The notes beneath the pieces were generated by a model, which saw nothing but the letters and a program-made list of their open reading frames with translations, was not told where the DNA came from and did not search any database. This document shows positions 56,546-64,000 of a stretch of 64,000 nucleotides of DNA, piece after piece. Origin of the DNA: Scalesia atractyloides (taxonomy: Eukaryota > Streptophyta > Magnoliopsida > Asterales > Asteraceae); NCBI GenBank assembly GCA_947069175.1, contig CAMTDV010000012.1:37356341-37420340 (forward strand), read 5' to 3'. The first letter of the stretch is position 1. Each line of letters starts with the position of its first letter. The position numbers and the translations under genes are program-made.

Positions 56546-57290
56546 GACCAAAGTTTAGACAATAACCAAACTTAAAATTAGAAAATTTAATGTAACCTTA
56601 CATAACCATTAACCATACTATCGTTCCATTATTTTTTGTTTCTACGAATGCATGGGTAAAGAAAAAATATATATGACCAAAGATTAAGCAATAACCACAC
56701 ATAAAACTACGAAATTTCATGTGGCTTCACATAGCTTAGCTACACCATTTTACTTTTTTTTGTGTGGTAGAATGATAGCACACATCTTGGGTATAGAAGG
56801 AATACATGTCACCAAAGATTAAGCAATAGCCACTCCTAAAACTACAAAATTTCATGTTGCTTTACATAACGATTAGCCAACTATGATACTTTGTTTTTAG
56901 CTTGTGTGACAGAATGACAACAAATGTCATGGGTATAAAAAATTATGTGTCACCAAATATTAAGCAATAGCCACACATAAAACTGCAAAAGTTCCTATGG
57001 CTTTACATGCACATTAGCCACACCAAATGTCACTTTGTTTATATTTGTGTGACGGCATGATAACAAATGTCATGGGCATAATAAGATAACTGTGACCAAA
57101 GGTTACACAATAGCCACACTAAAAGTAATCAAATTTCTTATGGCTTTACACAACCATTAGCCACTCTATCATTACGTTGTTTTATATTGCATGATGGATT
57201 GATAGAAATTGTCATGCGCAAATGTATATTTGTAACAAAAGGATAGACAGTAGCCACACTAAGTGATACAAAATTGACTTGTGTGTCTAA
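56546..57290 (+). repeat. CACTA subterminal tandem repeats, six units of about 129-143 bp
   Basis: Units begin (G/C)ACCAAAG.TTA..CAATAGCCACAC at 56546, 56675, 56810, 56951, 57094 and 57234. Each has TTTCATGTGGCTTTACATAAC with TAGCCACAC, so AGCCACA and TGTGGCT give an inverted pair within the unit. The array follows directly after the transposase gene, as subterminal repeats do. Confidence 0.85.
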
Positions 57291-58630
57291 AAACAGTTTT
57301 CTGTCAAACTAAGACTGCATTCATCTGACTATAATATAGAATCAATCACTAATAAAGTGGATTCATGTGGTCAGTGCTTCCCGTTTTCCATACTTGATGG
57401 ATGGAATACTAGATTAGAACAACCCTTTTTGTCACATAGTTATAAATTTTATATTACTAAAACAAACTTATAAGTGACTCCATAATATTAGCCGCTACAC
57501 GTAGTGTAAATGAATGTGACCGTTGTTACCTTTGTAAACACACTTAATGGACAAAATGTTTGATTCCAGCAAAAAAAAAATTGGTACCCTTTAGCCACAG
57601 TTTAAAGGTGTTACAGCCACTAAAAGTCTAATGTGTTCGTATCATACCTACGATGACTCGATCTTTGGTGACACTTGACCTGAAAGTTAATGTAGCTAAA
57701 GGCGAATAGTCACGGTTTTTTTTTGGTGACCAAAGCCTGTTTTTGACGTTATGCATGGCTTTAAATATGGATAGTAACAAAGTTGATTGGTTTAGATTAA
57801 ACATTTCAAGATTGAAAATGTGTTTAAGTGTTCTTACAATCTTGAATTATAAAAGTAAAGTAGAAAGCGGTATAATTAGAGTGTAATCTAGAGATGGGGA
57901 AGAATTAAGCAAGTAAAATGGAAGGAGGGCTGAATTTATAGGTTGCATCTGGAGACCGGGCACGGCCCATGGTCAACGCCCACTCTTTTCGGATCTTTGC
58001 AAGTTGTCATCCATGTGTTGTCCTTTTATCGTGTTGGGCCACGATCCGTGCCTTTCAAGTTTAACCACTTTTTTAGTTTCATCTTGTTGAGAATCTCAAG
58101 ATTCATATTGTATGGTCCCTGTGACTCATTTTCTAGCCCTAGATATGCTTATGTGATTTTTTGGGCTTTTTCTTAGGGGGACGACCACTCAGTCTTTTAC
58201 TTGAGAAGTTTCTTATTCTGTCTTGAATTAAGGAGACCCTTATTTTATCTTCACTTGAGGATCAGGGGGCGTGTCTTGCATGCACGACCCGTGTCTTGAT
58301 CTGCAAGTTGACATGTTCTTGTTTTACTACGTTTGTTTGTTTGTTTTTTTTTTTTTTGTTTTTTTTTTCTTTTTTGTCATTTTGCAACCACAAAAAAGTT
58401 TAGAAAAATCAACCAAGATTTACAAGAAAACAATCTAAATGGTTATAAATGATGTGTAAAATATGTTTAGTTGTATGCACATCAAATATCATTTACTAAT
58501 AATAATAAAATGTATTAACTTTTTTACCATGATCTGGTTTAAAGAAACTTAGGTTAAAACGTAGAGAAAAATAGTTGATCCCAATGGCACATTTGTTATT
58601 TTATAAAACGCTATATTTTAAAATTTATAG
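57291..58630. other. CACTA right end and non-coding flank
   Basis: To about 57728 it holds more AGCCAC and GGTGAC words of the subterminal repeat. From 57729 it is unassigned, with a poly-T tract at 58349-58372. Confidence 0.5.
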
Positions 58631-59720
58631 GAGGAGAAACTATATAAAAAGTCAAGGACACGCCGTCACTAAAGTCTTGACGATTCGTTACAATGGATGA
58701 CGTTTGAATATTCTGGAAATCGAGACATGTCAAGTGACGAACCTATGTCACCATGTACAACGAAGATGATAATATTTATTTGGATTAATATTTATCTTCT
58801 TAAACTATGTAATACTTATCGTTTAGAATTACATAATACTTACGGCCGTCATAAACTACCTACTACTTATCGTCTGGAACTACATAAAAGCTCGAGTATA
58901 AATACAAGCTTTGAGACTCTATTTGGACAAGACATATTGACAAATTTCCTCTATGATATTATACCACGTACTCTCGAGTACCGACATGTAGCTGCAAACG
59001 GAGTTTAGATTTTTGAGGTTATGAGGTGTTAATTCAATGTATACCAGCTTGAGATTGTTTCGAGTACGAGACATTGTTGGAATTTTGAGGATCATAATAA
59101 ACATTAAGATGTAATTAATTGTCGTACATAGTTTTCAGGACCTATGGACATTAACTAATTGTGCTACCAACTATTATATAGGCGAGTTATCATGTTTAGT
59201 TATAAAAGTATGATTGTATACTTCTCCGAGTTATTATGTTTAGTTATAAAAGTGTGATTGTACACTCGTCATGCCTAAATTGGTAATTATACAAAAATGC
59301 GGAAAATATGAATTTATTGATAGGGGTATATTGGGATCGTAATATGTTTAATAGGATGTGTCAGTACTCGCTTAAGAGAGGATAGGGTTCCTTGTATACA
59401 TCACGACACAACCATACCTATGCGATGGCATGGGGGTCTGATAAACCCACCGCTGGAGGTTGTGGAAAGGTCATGAAGGGTACGTAGTGCCCTTGACCCA
59501 AAATATCACAGCCCACATTGCATACATGTTAATTGTATTTTGTAAACTTTATAACATGAGCTCAAATACATATGATGTCGTTTTTAGGTATACATGTCAC
59601 ATGTAATTAGTGAGACAGTCTTAGGAATAAATACTCAGACTATTATAAGTTTTAATAAAATTTTAGTTTACTTTCGCTTTAAGTGTACAGTGGTGCATAA
59701 TCATCCGATTTACGGTGGGG
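58631..59720. other. Probable LTR-type remnant, not classified
   Basis: Contains TATAAAAAGTC (58643) and TATAAATACAAGC (58898), AATAAATACTC (59625) and, at the right, GGTGGGGTGTTACA. These are LTR-like features without a matching start or target duplication. Not assigned to a strand. Confidence 0.3.
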
Positions 59721-61205
59721 TGTTACATCCTTGATAACACGTGTCTTGACATTTCAAATGCTTATAAGCCAAAGACCCAAACCTAAAATGTTTGGAAAAC
59801 ATAAAAGATGGATAGAATTGCTAGCACACATGATGGAGACTACCTTCACTCCCCCACAATTGGTCCTACACATTAACATGATGTGTATACTTAAAGTCAA
59901 CTATATTGAGCATGTTCTAGTTTAAATAAACATCATTTATTTACATATCAACATTATATCATTTTAATTATAACATAAATTTATGTAAATATACATTGTA
60001 CACACATTAAACATTCATTAGCTAAACATTCTTATATCTAATTTCTACGCATAAACATTTCATCGGCAGTCGCCACCACCAGATGCCTTTACACAGTCGT
60101 ACAACCTTGGTAAGCCACATATGCATTGCCCCCTTAACATGCTCATGATCTGATCCCATGTGACACATTTTTCATTCATCATCTTGATAAGGATATAAAA
60201 GATTTCGACAACGTATTGACTTGGAAGAATAGTATGCGTTAACCTTTGCTTTATTCTTTACCTTAACATTCATTACACATGTGAGGTTTATTATTCAGTG
60301 ACACCTTAACTTTATGCGTTCACCTAAAAACAATGTTGACCATGCTTTGGCTTAATAGCCTAAAACCGTTTCTTTAGTAAAAACCTTCAATTTCATAAAA
60401 AAACATACATTACTTTTAAAACATTTATCCAAAATGCACATCACCCTAAAACAATCTAGAAACACACATATGTTACTATCCTCTAAATCACTTAACCGGA
60501 CTCCTAAGTAAATTCTTGTCAGTATACATAAATCACATCTTAACATTTCGCCTCTACATAAACACAAACACAAATGAAAAGTGGCCTAACTTGAAAAGTC
60601 CTATGGAGTAAGAAGTAGGGTTTCACGCTAGGTCAAACGAAAAGCTAATTTACCCGAAAAGTACCTCACCTTCTTCGCGAAAACACTTAACGGGCTCCAA
60701 TGGCGGCAATGATGTGGCAAGGTTGAAAACACCTCAAGTTGCTAACTTTAGGTATCCAAATGCGTCGAAATCAACATCTAACATGTTCCCATGAATAACT
60801 TCTAGTGAATAAACAGCTTTATGTTAAATCTGTACTTTGAAACCGAGCTTTTAGAAGTTGTTTCTACCTTTTTTTCTCAAACAACAACCTTGCGAGAACT
60901 TGTGAATATTAGGAGCACAACCCCAAGCTTCTCCTTGCAAAACTATCAATGATTTGAGACTTTGAACTAGAAAATGAAGTTCTCTATCTATATCTTCCTT
61001 CTATTTTGTAACTCTCTCAACATGGTAAGGATGCAAATAAGGGTGGTAGCTAGAAATCTCTCTTCGTATTAAATTTTGAGGACAAATTAGCATAACGCCC
61101 CACATGAGGTTTTGCAAGTATTGTAGCATAATGGGCCTTTTTTTAATCTTTCGATTACTAATTTGCCCTTCCAAAAACCAATTCATTTAAATTTGGGATG
61201 TTACA
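59721..61205 (-). repeat. Candidate solo LTR (1485 bp)
   Basis: Ends form a 10-bp inverted pair with one mismatch: TGTTACATCC (59721-59730) and GGGATGTTACA (61195-61205). On the minus strand it would start TGTAACATCCC and end GGATGTAACA. No PBS or 5-bp target duplication is found (flanks TGGGG and ATGTG), so it is only a candidate. Confidence 0.35.
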
Positions 61206-62386
61206 ATGTGCATGTCCTAACTTTTTTAGAAAAAAGAAACAGTTTGCTACATATGTTTTACAAAGGGTTTTTGTAGTTTTCGTAACTCAATGGTTTTATA
61301 TCTATACTTTCCCTATGTATCATACACATACATACATATAGACACACATATATGTATGCATGTGGGCTAGATCATATATGAAGCATTGACTTAGTTATTC
61401 AATGGTTAAGACTGGTGGTTTAAAAATCTTAAAATTACATAGCATGCAAAAGGACTAAAAGGGCAAAAAAAACAAAAAAGAAATACCCACTATGGTTGTC
61501 TATATTTAAGATAATACCCACTTTCAACGTTTTCACATATTAATACATTTTTTGAAAAATTACACTACGAAAACATTATGTTATTATCTTTAATGTAACA
61601 TGATTACATACTATTATATGATTATGTAATATGTCTTACTTTTAGAAGAATTATAATGTTACGTGATTATGTATACCTTTTTACGTAATTACATACTATT
61701 ACGTGATTACATACACCCGCTATATAATTACGCATGGACGATTATGCCTCTCGCCTAAAATATAGGTTTCTATGTTTTGATGACTTTTTATACTTCACTG
61801 TTCACTTTGTACAAAAAATCTGCCCACGTATATTGATGGGTTCAAGTGATAATCATATATTATTTAAAAAACATTTTAAAATAAGTATGTCTGTTATACA
61901 GTTTTCATATAAATCATCTAATAAATGCAAGTAAACACATTATTATTGTAAATCTCATCAATAGCAAAGTTAAGATAGAGTTTAAAGAGGGTAAAATGTA
62001 GACAGTCTTACCTCTACCCCATAGGAACAGAGTGGTTGCTTCCTGTGAGACCCCCCGGCTCGATAGTAGTTTTGCATCAAGTCTTGGATCACATAACACT
62101 CAGTAAAGGTCGATTCGTGTATGTACTCCCTTGTCTTTCTGCTATCAACGCCACCACATGATGCTTGATTAATCCTCTCTTGCTTTTATATTTTCACGAA
62201 ATTAATAAACTAACGTTAAAATTAATGCACTTTCACTTTTGTCCCCTAAAAAGCCACACATATATAAGTTATATACGCATACCATATGCAGAACATGAAA
62301 TGCAAGTAAACACCTATAAGTAAATAAATAATGTATGCACCAAGAGATACAATCCAACAAAAAAGCACCACATAACAAATATTAAT
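61206..62386. other. Non-coding AT-rich stretch
   Basis: Holds a short CA/TA microsatellite (61318-61365) and repeated ATTACGTGATTA/ATTACATACTATTA words (61600-61735). No gene. Confidence 0.6.
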
Positions 62387-63166
62387 GACTTAAATACTAT
62401 TTTAGTTTTCGTGGTTTGCTCAAAATATCTACTTCAGTCTAAAAGATTCTTTTAAACTTTTTTAATCTAATGGTTTGATTTTCATATCAATTTAAATCCA
62501 CCCCACTAACTTAATCTAAATATTCTATTTATTTATAATGAAATGATCAAAATACCCTTAACCTCCTTTTAAATTAATATATTATATTTTTCTATACTAG
62601 TAAATGCAAATCTTTCTAGACATGTGTTACTTTTTGGTGTCTTCACACTTTTAAATAATAATATAATAATCTTATTATAAAAATTAATTGTTTTGTTTAT
62701 ACACATTGTTGTATATATAAAATATTATTTTGGTGTATAAAAAATATTTTTATATGCTCGTTTTGTGTATATATACACATAATTTAAAAAAGATTAATAA
62801 CATGTATATAGAAAATATTATTTTTAATATGGTGTATTTTAAAAAAGAATATTAACGTATGAAAATTTTATTGTTGTTTAAAAACGTGGAGATAGTTGAT
62901 TTAAAAGTAATCAATAATTAAGAAAAAAATATTTTTATTTTTCTATTATACCCTTTTGTATAATAAAGAAGTCGACAAGATAAGTGGTCAATAATGTGTG
63001 TGTATATATATATATATATATTATTTCATACGTTAATATTTTTTTTAAAAATACACTATAAACGAGCATATTAAAATTATATATTCTTTATACCTGTTAT
63101 TAGCGTGCAAAAAGATTTTAGAGTATAAAAGAAAAAAAAAATATATATATATATATATATATGTAG

Positions 63167-63220
<54 letters not shown>

Positions 63221-63414
63221 CATTATGTTAAAAAAAGCTAAGGGTACTTTGATTATTTCACAAGAAATTAACAAAAAATTTGGATAGGGTTAGTGGACCG
63301 GATATAAATTGATAAGAAAATGAAACTATTGGATTAAAAAAGTCAAAAAAAAAACCTTTTAAACTGAAATAGATACTTTAAACAAACCTCAAGTACTAAA
63401 ATAATATTTAACTC
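62387..63414. mobile_element. Foldback Mutator-like MITE (1028 bp)
   Basis: Terminal inverted repeats of about 180 bp: 62387-62565 starts GACTTAAATACTATTTTAG, and 63233-63414 in reverse starts GAGTTAAATATTATTTTAG. The pairing continues through landmarks such as CTATTTCAGT, CTTTTTTAATC and ATCAATTTA. Inner arms also pair (62787-62870 with 63026-63106, around AATATTAACGTATGAAA). A 9-bp target duplication with one mismatch flanks it: AATATTAAT (62378-62386) and AAAATTAAT (63415-63423). Nine-base duplications and long TIRs are typical of Mutator-like elements. No ORF. Confidence 0.8.
63138..63219. repeat. TA microsatellite
   Basis: About 80 bp of almost pure (TA)n with small interruptions, within the right half of the foldback element. 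Confidence 0.95.
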
Positions 63415-63423
63415 AAAATTAAT

Positions 63424-63704
63424 CAAACAAATTCAACCATGTAAAGCCATACTCTCTTTAAACAAATAATTATAATCAATTCTTATTGTTTGTGGTTTTA
63501 GCCGATATATTTAAACTAAACATTCTAGTTTCTATTTATTTAATTTCATATGATTAAGTTGAAACCATAACTTCAATCTAAAATTTTTTGTTCTCCTAGC
63601 CTACAAACATAAATTAACCTTTTAGTTACAACTTTTTCAGTTCAACTCAATGTCATGATTTAGTGTTCCGTTTATATTTGTACAGAACATAAACTACTAA
63701 ATTT
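63424..63704 (-). other. Downstream flank of the TH2 gene
   Basis: AT-rich, with no coding sequence. As the gene is on the minus strand, this should hold its 3' untranslated region and polyadenylation signals; none is certain. Confidence 0.5.
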
Positions 63705-64000
63705 TCAACAACCAACGATCAAACAACGTATTTCATCCCAGCTAGAAACCGTATATACAACGCCGGATCTTCGATTCCAACTAAAACGGCTTCCTTCTAC
63801 ATGCCCTCTTTGTTTCATGACTAATCCAAGCCACAAAGGCATGAACGAAACGCCAAAATGGCCCCCGACTTTTCTAAGACTTGAGCTTGAGCCAATCACA
63901 ATGCCTATGTCTGCTTCTACAAGGCAAAGTAAGTCGCCAATCGAGTCACCAATGTAGATCGTTATATATGTTTGGTCACATTGATCATGTTCTTTCAAAA
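63705..64000 (-). CDS. TH2: TH2-like bifunctional thiamine-salvage protein, last exon (partial)
   Basis: About 98 codons end at a TGA (complement of 63705-63707). It carries the HAD-phosphatase motif IV as YIGDSIGDLLCL (about 63937-63972), then ADIGIVIGSSSSLRKVG, GVSFMPLWLGLV and YTVSSWDEI near the end. This is the C-terminus of plant TH2 proteins: an N-terminal TenA-type domain acting on pyrimidine precursors, fused to a HAD domain that removes phosphate from thiamine monophosphate. Only the end of the HAD domain is in view. The frame is open to the window edge, so the exon start is outside. It is the only apparently intact host coding sequence here. The foldback element lies about 290 bp downstream of its stop. 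Confidence 0.85.
   Translation of the reverse strand, partial: LKEHDQCDQTYITIYIGDSIGDLLCLVEADIGIVIGSSSSLRKVGGHFGVSFMPLWLGLVMKQRGHVEGSRFSWNRRSGVVYTVSSWDEIRCLIVGC

Larger units (their letters stand above)
50829..57728 (+). mobile_element. CACTA-like (En/Spm) element, boundaries uncertain
   Basis: The left end candidate CACAACAAGAAAAAGACCG (50829) is one base from the common plant CACTA start CACTACAAGAAAA. The right end candidate at about 57728, CGGTTTTTTTTTGGTG, read in reverse resembles the same end in decayed form. Inside are an En/Spm-type transposase gene (53823-56379) and subterminal repeats (56546-57290) that continue in looser form to 57728. An alternative is CACTACGTATA at 53268 and its inverse TACACGTAGTG ending at 57506, flanked by TAA on both sides. 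Confidence 0.5.

Noticed and set aside
56546..57290. CRISPR array or satellite
   Set aside because: Units are direct repeats of 129-143 bp without unique spacers, in plant DNA beside a CACTA-type gene.
58697..59008. Protein gene (103 codons)
   Set aside because: The product is made of internal short repeats (NTYRLELH) from DNA repeats; no family is recognised.
59717..59727. Plus-strand LTR end GGGGTGTTACA
   Set aside because: No matching LTR start with a 5-bp duplication was found to the left, and the bases overlap the end of the candidate minus-strand solo LTR.
62000..62070. Antisense SINE fragment (GACAGTCTTACCTCTACCCC)
   Set aside because: It resembles the body of some dicot SINEs, but no A-box or B-box is visible nearby, so the call is too weak.

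Overview
The window is plant nuclear DNA made almost entirely of transposable elements, with one host gene fragment at the right edge. The Ty3 and copia families (gag proteins opening with MAAQIAQQMAAVIPNIV, and copia elements with a third open reading frame after pol) fit an Asteraceae-type genome. That is a judgement from family resemblance, not from a search.

Positions 1-41.8 kb hold a chain of nested insertions, oldest host first. (1) A decayed SIRE-like copia element B begins at 37766. (2) An Athila-type Ty3 element on the minus strand (31369-37765) sits in the gag region of B. (3) A Tekay-like chromovirus T1 (1-31368) sits in the Athila integrase. (4) A 12.8-kb SIRE-like copia element A (4614-26028, target duplication ACAAG) sits in the RNase H domain of T1. 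(5) A second Tekay-like element T2 (10638-19290, target duplication CCATT) sits in the pol of A. T2 carries gag but no pol. T1 has an unusual LTR-internal-LTR-internal layout that ends in a 16-bp scrap of LTR.

Two architectures stand out. First, the long LTRs of T1 and T2 each carry four tRNA-like modules with Pol III A-box and B-box signatures: one antisense module upstream of the TATA box and three sense modules downstream. Second, copia A has a promoter-like block in front of its third ORF that matches the core of its own LTR promoter, with a matching 15-bp palindrome core and the same 54-bp spacing to a TATA run. ORF3 homologues occur in three other places (B, B' and C), and two of these also follow a TATA box and a word-rich leader.

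Positions 41.8-49.7 kb hold ORF3 remnants, an antisense LTR scrap with hairpin-forming tandem repeats, and the large decayed ORF3 C (about 45.2-48.4 kb). At 49718-49942 lies a piece of plastid DNA (3' end of rrn16 plus spacer), and a tRNA-derived SINE follows near 50.6 kb. From about 50.8 to 57.7 kb lies a CACTA-like element with a multi-exon En/Spm-type transposase gene and subterminal tandem repeats. A candidate solo LTR (59.7-61.2 kb) and a 1-kb foldback Mutator-like MITE (62387-63414, 9-bp target duplication with one mismatch) follow.

The only host gene seen is the last exon of a TH2-type bifunctional thiamine-salvage protein on the minus strand (63705-64000). Every retroelement coding region has frameshifts, stops or deletions; none looks able to move by itself. 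All readings are by eye, without alignment or database search.
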